A stretch of 64,000 bases of DNA, taken from positions 186,001-250,000 of the forward strand of contig JBAOHQ010000002.1 in NCBI GenBank assembly GCA_037045185.1. The letters run 5' to 3'. A program made the translations under genes and the position numbers. Positions within the stretch are counted from its first letter, which is position 1. Every line of letters begins with the position of its first letter. Below, piece after piece: positions 16,740-25,618 of the stretch. The notes under the pieces were generated by a model. That model had not been told where the DNA came from. It was given only the letters and a program-made list of their open reading frames with translations, and made no database searches. The stretch is from JAKOUY01 sp037045185 (GTDB lineage Bacteria > Actinomycetota > Acidimicrobiia > Acidimicrobiales > Ilumatobacteraceae).

Positions 16740-18638
16740 TCAGGAGAGGTCGGTGGCGGCCGCGGCGAACTGGGCGTTGTACAGCTCGAAGTAGGCGCCG
16801 CGGTGGCCGAGGAGCTCGGCATGGCTGCCCTGCTCGACGATCCGCCCGGCGTCCATCACCAGGATCACGTCGGCCTCGCGGATGGTCGACAACCGGTGGG
16901 CGATGATGAAGCTGGTGCGCGTCGAGCGCAGCGCGGCGGTCGCCCGCTGCACCAGCACCTCGGTGCGGGTGTCCACCGAGCTGGTCGCCTCGTCGAGGAT
17001 CAGGATCGCCGGGTCGGACAGGAACGCCCGGGCGATGGTGATGAGCTGGCGTTCCCCGGCGCTGAGGGCACCCGACTCGGCGTCGACCAGGGTGTCGTAA
17101 CCGTGCGGCAGCGAGTGCACGAAGCGGTCCACGTAGGTGGCCTTGGCCGCCGCCATGATGTCGGCCTCGGTGGCGTCGGCGTTGCCGTAGGCGATGTTCT
17201 CACGGATCGTCCCGCTGAACAGCCAGGTGTCCTGGAGCACCATGCCGAGGGTCCCACGCAGTTCCCGGCGCGGGATGGTGGTGATGTCGACGCCGTCGAT
17301 GCGGATCACCCCGCCAGTGAGCTCGTAGAACCGCATGATCAGGTTGACGAGGGTGGTCTTGCCGGCACCGGTGTGGCCGACGATGGCCACGGTCTGGCCG
17401 GGCTCGGCGACGAGGGAGAGCTCGCTGATCAGCGGGTGCTCGGCAGAGTAGGCGAACGAGACGCGATCGAACTCGACCCGACCGCGCGGTTCGGGCCCCA
17501 GGGACCCGGTGGTCTGCTCGAGCTGCTGCTCGTCGCTGTCCAGCAACTCGAAGACACGCTCGGCCGAGGCGACGCCGGACTGCATGATGTTCACCATCGC
17601 CGCCATCTGCGTGAGCGGCTGGGTGAACTGCCTGCTGTACTGGATGAAGGCTTGGACGTCGCCGATCGACATCCTCCCGCCGGTGACCTGCAGGCCGCCC
17701 ACCACCGCGATCGCCACGAAGTTGAGGTTGCCAAGGAACATCATCGCCGGCTGGATGGTGCCCGCCAGGAACTGCGCCCAGAAGCTCGCCCGGTAGAGCT
17801 CGTCGTTCTCGGTGGCGAAGCGGGCCTCGACCTCGCGCTGGCGCCCGAAGACCTTGACGACGCTGTGCCCGGTGAATGCCTCCTCGATCTGGCCGTTGAG
17901 CACACCGGTGTGACGCCACTGGGCGACGAAGCGGCCCTGCGAGCGGCGAGCCACCTGCTTGGTGATGTACAGCGACAGGGGGATGACGCCCGCCGTCACC
18001 ACCGCCAGCAGCGGCGAGATGGTGAACATCATGACGAGGACGCCCACCAGCATGAGCATCGAGGTCAACATCTGGCTGAGCGTCTGCTGCAGGCTCTGGG
18101 CGATGTTGTCGATGTCGTTGGTGACCCGGCTGAGCAGGTCACCCCGGGCCTGTCCGTCGACGTACCCCAGCGGCAAGCGGTTGATCTTGGACTCCACGTC
18201 GGCACGCAGGCGGAACATCGTGCGATGCACCATTCCCGCCAGCAGGTAGCCCTGCATCGTCGCCAGCCCCGCCGACACCAGATACAGCCCGACGGCAAGG
18301 AGGAGCATGGTGCGCAGCCGCGTCGTGTCGAGGTGTCCGGAGACGACGCCGCGGATGACGGTGTCGGTGGCCCGCCCGAGCACCTTGGGGCCGAGCACCA
18401 TCAACCCGACGCTGAGCACGGCGGTGGTGGGAACGGCAACGAAGGCAACCCGCTGGGCGCGCATCCTGGCCACCAGGCGCCGGACGGTGCCGCCGAAGTC
18501 GCGCAGCTTCTCGGCGGGCATCCCTGCGGTGCCCATCCGGCTGCCGAACTGGCTGCGCGACTGGTACTCGGGCGGGCGCGCCGGCGTGCCGGGCGCCGAG
18601 GAGGCGCCTCCCTCCGGGCTCGAAGGTGGGCGGTTCAT
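16740..18638 (-). CDS. ABC exporter half-transporter, canonical ATPase subunit
   Basis: About 632 aa. A hydrophilic N-terminal extension (about 60 residues) precedes six transmembrane helices (for example PTTAVLSVGLMVLGPKVLG) and a nucleotide-binding domain. Walker A is GHTGAGKTTLVN, the signature is LSAGERQL and Walker B is AILILDEATSSVD with the catalytic Glu present; the H-loop is FIIAHRLSTI. The ATG overlaps the stop of the upstream half-transporter (ATGA). With that partner it should form a heterodimeric multidrug or lipid exporter. Confidence 0.92.
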   Translation of the reverse strand: MNRPPSSPEGGASSAPGTPARPPEYQSRSQFGSRMGTAGMPAEKLRDFGGTVRRLVARMRAQRVAFVAVPTTAVLSVGLMVLGPKVLGRATDTVIRGVVSGHLDTTRLRTMLLLAVGLYLVSAGLATMQGYLLAGMVHRTMFRLRADVESKINRLPLGYVDGQARGDLLSRVTNDIDNIAQSLQQTLSQMLTSMLMLVGVLVMMFTISPLLAVVTAGVIPLSLYITKQVARRSQGRFVAQWRHTGVLNGQIEEAFTGHSVVKVFGRQREVEARFATENDELYRASFWAQFLAGTIQPAMMFLGNLNFVAIAVVGGLQVTGGRMSIGDVQAFIQYSRQFTQPLTQMAAMVNIMQSGVASAERVFELLDSDEQQLEQTTGSLGPEPRGRVEFDRVSFAYSAEHPLISELSLVAEPGQTVAIVGHTGAGKTTLVNLIMRFYELTGGVIRIDGVDITTIPRRELRGTLGMVLQDTWLFSGTIRENIAYGNADATEADIMAAAKATYVDRFVHSLPHGYDTLVDAESGALSAGERQLITIARAFLSDPAILILDEATSSVDTRTEVLVQRATAALRSTRTSFIIAHRLSTIREADVILVMDAGRIVEQGSHAELLGHRGAYFELYNAQFAAAATDLS

Positions 18639-20369
18639 CGGGCATCCGCCGCGCTGAGTTGGGAGGCGACGATCTCGGCGTAGGTCGGGCAGGTCGCCAG
18701 CAGGTCGTCGTGGGCGCCGCGGCCCACCACCTCGCCGTCGTCGAGCACCACGATCTGGTCGGCGCCGACGATGGTCGACACCCGCTGGGCGACCACGATC
18801 ACGGCTGCGTCGGCGACCACGGGCGCCAACGCAGCCCGCAGAGCCCGCGTCCGTGGTGACATCGAGGGCCGAGAACGAGTCGTCGAACAGGTAGATCCCC
18901 GGCCGGCGTACGATGGCCCTGGCCATTGCCAGCCGTTGCCGCTGCCCACCGGAGACGTTCGAGCCGCCCTGGGTGATCGCCGCGTCCAACCCTGCGGTCA
19001 TCTCCCGGACGAACTCGCTGGCCTGGGCGATGTCGAGCGCCGCCCACAGCTCCTCGTCGGTCGCGTTGGGTTTGGCGTAGCGCAGGTTGCTGGCCACGGT
19101 GCCCGAGAACAGGTAGGGCCGCTGCGGGACCAGGCCGATCCGGGCCCACAGCGCCTCGGGTTCGTAGCGGCGCACGTCCAGGCCGTCGACCAGCACGGCG
19201 CCGCCGGTGACGTCGAACAGCCGAGGGATGAGGTTCAGCAGCGTGGTCTTGCCGGCCCCGGTGCTGCCGATCACCGCAGTGGTCGTGCCGGCCTCGGCGC
19301 GGAAGCTGACCCGGTTCAGCACCGGGTGCTCGGCCCCCGGGTAGTGGAACGAGACGGCGTCGAAGCGCACCGACGGGCGGGTGGTGGCCGGCGCCTCGGG
19401 GTCCTCGGGGGCGACCACGGTGGACGGAGTGTCGAGCACCTCGACGATGCGCTCGGCGCTGACCGCCGAGCGGGGCCACAGCACGGCGATGAACGTGGCG
19501 AACATCGCAGCCATGAGGATCTGCACCAGGTACGACAGAAAGGCGACGAGCTCACCGATGCGCAAGGACCCGGCATCGATGCGCCGGGCCCCGAACCAGA
19601 TGGCGGCGATGCTGGAGAGGTTGACGATCAGCATCACGACCGGAAACATCGAGGCCATCAACCGACCGGCGCGCATCGAGGTCTCGGTGAGGTCCCGGTT
19701 GACCGCGCCGAACCGGCGCTCCTCGGACGGCTCGCGGATGAAGGCGCGGATGACCCGGATGCCCATCAGCTGCTCGCGCAGCACGGTGTTGGTTCGGTCG
19801 ATTCGCTCCTGCATCAAGCGGAACTGCGGCAGCATCACCCGCAGCACCAGACCGATGATCACCAGCATCAGCGGCAGGCTGACGAACAGCACCGCAGTGA
19901 GCCCGACGTCCTCGCCGAGCGCCATGATGATGCCGCCCGTCGCGGTGATCGGCGCGGCGATCATCAACGTGCAGATCATCAGCACCAGCAGTTGGACCTG
20001 CTGGACGTCGTTGGTGATCCGGGTGATCAACGACGGTGCGCCGAAGTGGTCGACCTCGCGCGTGGAGAAGTTCCCGACCTGGTGGAACACCGAGGCGCGC
20101 AGATCCCGCCCGAGCGCCATGGCGGTGCGCGCCCCGAAGTACACCGCGGCGACCGAGCAGGCGATCTGCACGAGGCTGATCCCCAGCATCTGCCCGCCGG
20201 TGGTCCAGATGAAGCCGCGGTCACCCCGGGCAACGCCCTGGTCGATGATCTCGGCGTTCAACCTCGGCAGGTACAGCGCGGCGATGGCCTGGACGAACTG
20301 GAAGATGACGACGTAGACGAGCTCTCGCCGGTACGGCCGCAAGTGCTGGCGCAGCAGTCGGACGAGCAT
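18635..20369 (-). CDS. ABC exporter half-transporter, degenerate-site subunit, one frameshift
   Basis: About 577 aa after repair. Six transmembrane helices are followed by an NBD with Walker A GSTGAGKTTLLN and signature VSGGQRQRLAMARA. Walker B reads IYLFDDSFSALD: the residue after the Walker B Asp is Asp, not the catalytic Glu, the hallmark of the degenerate site in heterodimeric exporters such as TM287/288 and BmrCD. The break is near 18855 (ACGGACGCGGGCTCTG); deleting one base joins LDVTTD to ALRAALAPVV, restoring the H-loop region. It ends in QLSAADAR and overlaps its partner by 4 bases. Confidence 0.9.
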
Positions 20370-20414
20370 CGCAAGGGTTCTACCAGGCGCCTGGGCGCCG
20401 GTGGGTACGGGCCG

Positions 20415-20939
20415 TCAGCCGTTGGTGGCGAGGCGCTGCGCCAGGCGGGCAGCGATGTCGTTGCACTCCAGGCACACCGACTGGGGGATGAGGCCCCAGC
20501 GCATCAGCCGACCGAACACGACGCAGCCGAGACAGAAGGCGAAGACGGCTTCGAGCAGCGCGGCAACGGTGAGCCCGGTGACGAGGACGAAGGCGACACC
20601 ACTGGCGCCGCCGGCCCAGGCCAGCGCGGCGCCGAGGCTGAACGCCACGCCGATGCCCTGGGCGAAGCGTTTCGGTTGGCCGGCGACGAAGCGGTGCTCC
20701 CCGCCGAGACGGGGGGTGACGACCTCGGTCACGAAGCGACCGAGCGGGCTGAACCGCGGGCCGGCGAGCACCCGGGCGACGAACCCGGCCACGAGGGGCA
20801 CCAGGATCCAGCCGCTGCGGACGGCGAGAAACGCTGCTCCCTGGGCCACGACACCGGCAGCGACGAGGCGCGCCGAGGTCTCGTTCACCGGGTTCGGGAA
20901 CCCGCCGCGGAGTGTCTGCGGGGCGATGGTGTCGGTCAT
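20415..20939 (-). CDS. DUF4395 membrane protein
   Basis: 174 aa with four hydrophobic segments. The DUF4395 pattern is clear: NPVNETSARLVAAGV at the N-terminus, GPRFSPLGR, and FAFCLGCVVFGRLM with a CxxC-like pair in the last helix. A second pair, CLEC, lies near the C-terminus. Members often sit beside thioredoxin or rhodanese genes, so a redox or sulfur role is possible but unproven. TACGCT lies 6 bases before the ATG, downstream of TCGGA repeats. Confidence 0.85.
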   Translation of the reverse strand: MTDTIAPQTLRGGFPNPVNETSARLVAAGVVAQGAAFLAVRSGWILVPLVAGFVARVLAGPRFSPLGRFVTEVVTPRLGGEHRFVAGQPKRFAQGIGVAFSLGAALAWAGGASGVAFVLVTGLTVAALLEAVFAFCLGCVVFGRLMRWGLIPQSVCLECNDIAARLAQRLATNG

Positions 20940-20945
20940 GGGGGC

Positions 20946-20992
20946 AGCGTATCGAAAATCCGACTACTCCGATCAACTTTATCCGAATGGAT
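20946..20992. promoter_or_regulatory. Divergent promoter with TCCGA repeats (likely operator)
   Basis: The minus-strand -10 TACGCT is at 20946-20951, 6 bases before ATG 20939. Just upstream, 20957-20973 reads AATCCGACTACTCCGAT (TCCGA twice, 9-base period), and 20981-20992 reads ATCCGAATGGAT, a third copy inside a small palindrome. The block is markedly more AT-rich than its surroundings. The first pair occupies the promoter spacer of DUF4395, where a bound repressor would block it. The regulator is unknown; an Rrf2-type factor is a guess from the TCGGA-type sequence. Confidence 0.45.
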
Positions 20993-21022
20993 TCGTGGCG
21001 GCGACGAACGAGAGACTGGTGC

Positions 21023-21855
21023 ATGAGCGCAATTCGGGTCAGTGGACTGGACGGCAAGGTCGCCGTGATCACGGGAGCGGGGCGGATGCGCTCGATCGGC
21101 CGGCCGATCGCCGTGCGCCTGGCCGAGGCGGGTTGCGACGTCGTGCTCACCGGAACCGGGCGGCCACCGGACCGCTATCCCGACGACGAGCGGGCAGCGG
21201 GCTGGCGCGACATCGAGTCCGTGGCCGACGAGGTGCGCGCTGCGGGGCGGCGCGCCCTTGCCGTGGTGTCCGACGTCTCCGATCGTGTGGCCGTCGAAGC
21301 GCTGGCGGCGCGGGTGCTCGCCGAGTTCGGGCGCGTCGACATCGTCGTGAACAACGCGGGCGCAGGCGCGTGGTGACGACCGGGTCCCGGTGGTCGACAT
21401 CGACCCCGATCAGTGGAACACGGTGATCAACGTCAACCTGACCGGCACGTTCCTGATGAGCCGGACCTTCGGGCGGGCCATGCTGGACGCCGGCCGAGGT
21501 GGTTCGATCGTCAACATCTCCTCGATCGCCGGGAAGATGTTCGGACCCCACACCGGCGCCTACGCCTCGTCCAAGGCCGGGTTGCAGGCGCTCACCGCCG
21601 TGATGGCCAAAGAGGTCGGCCCGAAGGGCATCCGGGTCAACGCCATCTGCCCCGGGCTCATCGACACCGCCCGGCTCGACGATCTCGGCCGCGGCGAGCG
21701 GTGGGAGCAGACCGTCCGAGTCGGTCATCCCGCTCAGCCGCGCCGGCACCGGCGACGACATCGCCAACATCGTGGTGTATCTGTGCTCCGACGAGGGCAG
21801 CTTCGTCACCGGCCAGTCGTGGAACGTCGACGGTGGGACGATGACGACCCACTGA
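21023..21855 (+). CDS. Short-chain dehydrogenase/reductase, two frameshifts
   Basis: About 276 aa after repair. Visible SDR features in order: TGAGRMRSIGRPIAVRLAEAG (cofactor-binding Gly motif, first part), VVNNAGAG (NNAG), IVNISSIAGK (catalytic Ser), and YASSKAGLQ (catalytic YxxxK), then VNAICPGLIDT. Breaks are near 21370 (GCAGGCGCGTGG, giving an early TGA at 21374) and near 21725 (ACCGTCCGAGTCGG, where removing one C gives TVESVIPLSRAGTG). The last part ends SWNVDGGTMTTH. Substrate unknown; it converges on yjjW. Confidence 0.85.
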
Positions 21856-21875
21856 GGGCGGCGCTCGGTCTCCGA

Positions 21876-22736
21876 TCAGATCACGCAGCAGGTCGAAGTC
21901 CGACCGGCTCGCGAGGATGTCGGCGTAGCGCCGGCGGGCGGCCGCGTCGGGCGCCACCAGCGGGTGCGCCGCCGGCCGCACGCCGTGGCTGCGGAACCCG
22001 ATCACCGACACGCGCATCCGCCCATCGATGGATGGCCAGCCAATCGCCGGTACGCCGCAGCAGGTCGTCGTCGTCGTTGACGCCCGCCAGCATCAGCAGG
22101 CGAACCTCGTAGAGCTTGCCCCACTCGTGGAGCAGCGCGATGGTCTCCAGGACGCGGTGGTTGCCCGCCCCGGTCATCTCGGCGTGGATCAACGGGTCGA
22201 GGCATTTCAGGTCGACCATGGCCGCGTCCATCGTCGGGCGCAGCGTCTCCCACACGTCCGGATCGGCGTCGCCGTTGGAGTCGACGAAGCACGTCAGCCG
22301 GCTGGTGGCCGGGTCGGCCTTCACCGCGGCGAACAGGTCCGCGACGAACGGCGCCTGCATCGTCGCCTCGCCACCGCTGACGGTGAGTCCCCGACAGGAA
22401 CGGCGCCGCCCGGCGGATCTGCCCGAGCAGGTCATCCACCCGCCGGGTCCTGGCCTTCGGCGTGGAGTCGTGCGGGCATGCGGCAATGCACGCCTCGCCG
22501 CCCTCGCACACTGCCTCGTTCCAGCGGATCCGTCCGCTGTCACCGATCGACAGCGCCCCGCTGGGGCACGCCGGGATGCACTCCCCGCAGTCGATGCACT
22601 CCTTGATCGTGTAGGGGTTGTGACACGCCACGCAGTTGAACGTGCACCCCTGCATGAACACGACGAACCGGTTGCCCGGCCCGTCGACGCTGGAGAACTC
22701 GATGGTGTCAGTGACCAGGCCGCGGGTCGAGCTCAT
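21876..22736 (-). CDS. yjjW: YjjW-type glycyl radical enzyme activase (radical SAM), frameshifted
   Basis: About 285 aa after repair, the size of E. coli YjjW. The radical-SAM cluster motif is QGCTFNCVACHNP (CxxxCxxC), followed by a ferredoxin-like insert (CIDCGECIPACPSGAL and CIAACPHDS) that binds extra Fe-S clusters, as in glycyl radical activases. TVSGGEATMQ is the SAM-binding GGE motif. Breaks are near 22395 (GTCGGGGACTC, one G too many) and near 22010. The last frame reads through to 21658, but the homologous end and the position of the SDR suggest one more break and a stop near 21876, so that end is approximate. It would abstract a hydrogen from the YjjI glycine. Confidence 0.85.
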
Positions 22737-24263
22737 GACATCCGACGCGCTTGACGGCCCGCTCGCTGAGGTGGAAGGTGCGCTCCGAACCGGCGGCGAG
22801 GTAGTCGCTGCCATGACGCGCCCCGACCGTGTCGATGTCGACCAGGTCGGACTTGCGCACCAGGTACCCGGTGATGCGGATGAACTCGTTGGAGTCGAGG
22901 TTGAAGGTGAAGTCGCGCATGCCCACGGCGAACGCGCCCTTGATGATGTCGACCATCGCCTGCGGGTTGCGGCACGCCGTCTCGTCGACGTGGAAGATGT
23001 CGCTGATACCCGACGCGAAGTGGCGGTGGTGCGGGGCGCACGCCGTGATGTGCTGGCGCATTCCCGGGCTCGTCGCCGACGGGAATGCGCGTGCCGGCGG
23101 TGACGCCCACGTCGGAGTCCAGCCCGCCCTGGGAGTGCAGGTAGGCGTGGCCGCCGCCGCCGTTGCAGTACGGCAGGGGCCGGGCGGCCACGAGTTCGGC
23201 GCAGCGCTCGATGATCCGGTACGACCACTCGTTGGCGATCTCGTCGTGGCCGTAGCGAGCATCCAGCCCGTCGTAGGAGAGCAGGGTGTTGACCGCCTCG
23301 GCAAGGCCGAAGACGCCGAACATCGCCGAGAAGCGTTCGATGTCGATCAGGCCTTCGGCAGCGAGCCAGTGACTCTCGAAGAACCGCTGGTCCTCGACCA
23401 GCGAGCGGATCCGGGCCTCGGCCAGTTCCGCGGCGAGCTCGACGTAGCGGGGCAGTGTCTCCGACGAGGAAGTCACCGAGCGAGCCGCGGTGCAGCAGGG
23501 CCAGCTCCTTGAGGTTCAGCCGGACCAGGGTGTGCGCGCCGCCACCGATCTTCAGCGAGTTGTAGCAGCTGACCGCGGCGTAGCGGTCGCCGTGGTCGCC
23601 CACCATCATCGGGTGGTTCACGAAATGCGGCTTGCCGGTCTCGAACACGGTGCGCACCCCGTCGCCGATCAGGCTGTCGGGCGTGATCGGCCGGGTCGAC
23701 CTTGAGGGTGATGTTCGGCACGACCTGGCGCAGGCTGCGCTCGACCCGCAGGATGCTGCGAACGACCCTGCCGTCGCTCGGGCCGACGTTGGTGTGGACG
23801 AAGGCATCGGGGAGCAGTCGATCGAGTTGGCGCCAGAACAGGCGCAGCTTGCGGTCGAGGACGTCGTCGTCGATCCCGTCGACGAACGGCTCCAAGAGCG
23901 CATCGAGGTCGCCGAGGTACACCGGGTAGGTGGTCACCGACGGCACGTGGGCGTACAGGATGGTGAGGAAGGACAGCGCCTCGTCCACGTCGGTGGGCGG
24001 GTCGAGTTCGAGATGCCGAGACCCCTGGCGCATCGCCAGCGTGTAGTCGGGGAGGACATACCTGGCCGTGTACGGCCGATTGCCCTCGTACATGTCGCAG
24101 ATGATCCGTTTGTCCAGCGCGTCCGCTGGCACGCCGCGGACACCTCCGGGGCATCGAGGGCGTTCATCGCCAACCCGGCGAGGCGGCGCACCTTCTGGTC
24201 GTAGCCGATCGAGCCGGACGTGACGATCGCCTCGGCCTGGGCCTGTAGCTCATGGATCTCCAC
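22708..24263 (-). CDS. yjjI: YjjI-type (DUF3029) glycyl radical enzyme, about five frameshifts
   Basis: Removing five single-base insertions gives about 516 aa, the length of E. coli YjjI. Family landmarks run in order: ICDMYEGNRPYTARYVLPDY, VPSVTTYPVYLGDLDALL, LPDAFVHTNVGPSDG, VSCYNSLKIGGGAHTLVRLN (first parts), FGVFGLAEAVN, LHSQGGLDSDVG, ISDIFHVDETACRNPQA, and near the C-terminus IRITGYLVRK, where the Gly of RITGY is the radical site. Breaks are near 24140 and 24125, 23690 (GGCCGATC), 23465 (GTCGGAGAC) and 23065 (GCCCGGGAATG). It overlaps yjjW by 29 bases. The reaction is unknown. GTG 24263 follows TAGCGT by 7 bases. Confidence 0.88.
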
Positions 24264-24270
24264 GGTCACC

Positions 24271-24276
24271 ACGCTA
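24271..24276 (-). promoter_or_regulatory. Leaderless -10 (TAGCGT) for yjjI-yjjW
   Basis: TAGCGT ends 7 bases before GTG 24263. It partly overlaps an upstream GTG at 24272, which is therefore an unlikely start. Confidence 0.5.
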
Positions 24277-24302
24277 CGACGGCCGGTCCGGCCCCGGCAG
24301 GG

Positions 24303-24668
24303 TCAAAGGACCTCATAGAGCACGACCGGGAGGCCGGAGGGGTCCACCGTCGCCACGTTGCGATGGCCCCACGGCTGCGTGGCGAGCGGTTGGGTGACCG
24401 GGTGCCCGGCCGCAACGAGCCGATCGGCGAGCGCCGTAGCGTCGGCCACTTCTGCGGAGACGAACACGCCCGACACCGCGTCGACCTGTCCGGTGGGCGC
24501 CTCGAGCAGCTCGATCCTGGCCGTGGCGGTGGCCGGGTCGCCGGCGGCGATCAGCACGCCGCGCCCGCCCTCGGCCCAGGCACGATCGACCGACCATCCG
24601 AGCACGGCGGTGTAGAACGCCAGGGTGTCGTCGAATCGGTCGGTCCGGCGCACGACACGGAGTTGCAT
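24303..24668 (-). CDS. VOC (glyoxalase-fold) family protein
   Basis: 121 aa, one pair of beta-alpha-beta-beta-beta units. It begins QLRVVRRTDRFDDTLAFYTAVLGW, the usual VOC opening (first part), and ends QPWGHRNVATVDPSGLPVVLYE, where H and the final E are typical metal ligands. It may be a glyoxalase, dioxygenase or resistance protein; the substrate cannot be told. TACTGT at 24675-24680 ends 6 bases before the ATG, so it has its own leaderless promoter 36 bases upstream of yjjI on the same strand. Confidence 0.85.
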   Translation of the reverse strand: MQLRVVRRTDRFDDTLAFYTAVLGWSVDRAWAEGGRGVLIAAGDPATATARIELLEAPTGQVDAVSGVFVSAEVADATALADRLVAAGHPVTQPLATQPWGHRNVATVDPSGLPVVLYEVL

Positions 24669-24674
24669 CGCCGC

Positions 24675-24680
24675 ACAGTA
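24675..24680 (-). promoter_or_regulatory. Leaderless -10 (TACTGT) for VOC gene
   Basis: TACTGT ends 6 bases before ATG 24668; no ribosome binding site is present. Confidence 0.5.
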
Positions 24681-24743
24681 CCCGGGCACGGCGAAGGTGG
24701 GGTCGGCGGAATACGGTGAGTCTCTCCACCTCCAAGGACGTTC

Positions 24744-25616
24744 ATGACCGCGACTAGCACCACCACCTACCCGGGTAGCGGGTTGACGCTCACGGCCGAC
24801 GTGGCGGGCAACCCGGATGACCCCGCCGTGCTGCTGTTCCACGGCGGCGGCCAGACCCGGCACTCGTGGGGGACCACCGTGCGCAGTCTCGCCGCAGCCG
24901 GCTTCTACGTTGGCAGCGTGGACCTGCGCGGCCACGGCGAGAGCGACTGGTCACCCACCGGTGACTACCGGCTGGACGCCTTCGCCGACGACGTGACCAG
25001 CGTTGCCCGGCGGTTCGACCGTCCGGTGATGGTGGGGGCGTCGCTCGGTGGAGTGGCGTCGCTCGCGGCGTGCGGGCGTACCGTCAACGCCGATCTGGCC
25101 CGCGGGTTGGTGCTGGTCGACGTTGGGCCGCACATCGAGATCGACGGCGCCAACCGGATCGGGAGCTTCATGGCCGAGCACCTGGAAAGCGGGTTCGCCA
25201 CACTCGACGAGGTGGCCGACGCGATCCAGCGCTACAACCCGCATCGGCCGCGGCCGAGCCACCTCGACGGGCTGCGCAAGAACCTCCGCCACCGTGACGG
25301 GCGCTGGTACTGGCACTGGGATCCGGCGTTCATCACCGGCAGGATGGGCAGCACCGACGAGACCCGGATCACCACCGACGGCTTCGGCGGGCAGCGGGCG
25401 ATGCTCGAAGCGGCGGCCCGGGCAATCCACATCCCGACGATGCTGGTGCGCGGCCGGGAGAGCGACCTGCTGTCCGAGCAGGGGGCACGGGACTTCCTGG
25501 AGCTCGTGCCCCACGCCGAGTTCGTCGACGTCGCCGGTGCCGGGCACATGGTGGCCGGTGACCGCAACGACGTGTTCAACGACGCCATCGTCGGCTTCGT
25601 CACCCGGCTGGGGTAG
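24744..25616 (+). CDS. Alpha/beta-fold hydrolase
   Basis: 290 aa. The oxyanion region is LLFHGGGQTRHSWG. The nucleophile elbow is GASLGGVASLAA (catalytic Ser near residue 98), the acid is probably in RGRESDLLSE and the His in GAGHMVAGDRNDVF near the C-terminus. A cap domain with conserved tryptophans (DGRWYWHWDP) suggests an epoxide hydrolase, esterase or lactonase-like enzyme. Unlike most genes here it has an AAGGA ribosome binding site before ATG. It ends 2 bases before the Nei gene. Confidence 0.87.
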   Translation: MTATSTTTYPGSGLTLTADVAGNPDDPAVLLFHGGGQTRHSWGTTVRSLAAAGFYVGSVDLRGHGESDWSPTGDYRLDAFADDVTSVARRFDRPVMVGASLGGVASLAACGRTVNADLARGLVLVDVGPHIEIDGANRIGSFMAEHLESGFATLDEVADAIQRYNPHRPRPSHLDGLRKNLRHRDGRWYWHWDPAFITGRMGSTDETRITTDGFGGQRAMLEAAARAIHIPTMLVRGRESDLLSEQGARDFLELVPHAEFVDVAGAGHMVAGDRNDVFNDAIVGFVTRLG

Positions 25617-25618
25617 CG

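Noticed and set aside
16728..21026. Very long plus-strand open frames (about 650 and 750 codons) opposite the ABC operon
   Set aside because: They are Arg/His/Gly/Asp-rich with no family motifs and lie antisense to clear ABC transporter genes; in DNA this GC-rich, stop codons are rare and such shadows are expected.
22708..24263. Anaerobic ribonucleotide reductase NrdD
   Set aside because: It is a glycyl radical enzyme, but motif order (ICDMYEG, LPDAFVHTNVGPSDG, IRITGYLVRK) and length match YjjI; no NrdD cone domain or zinc site is present.
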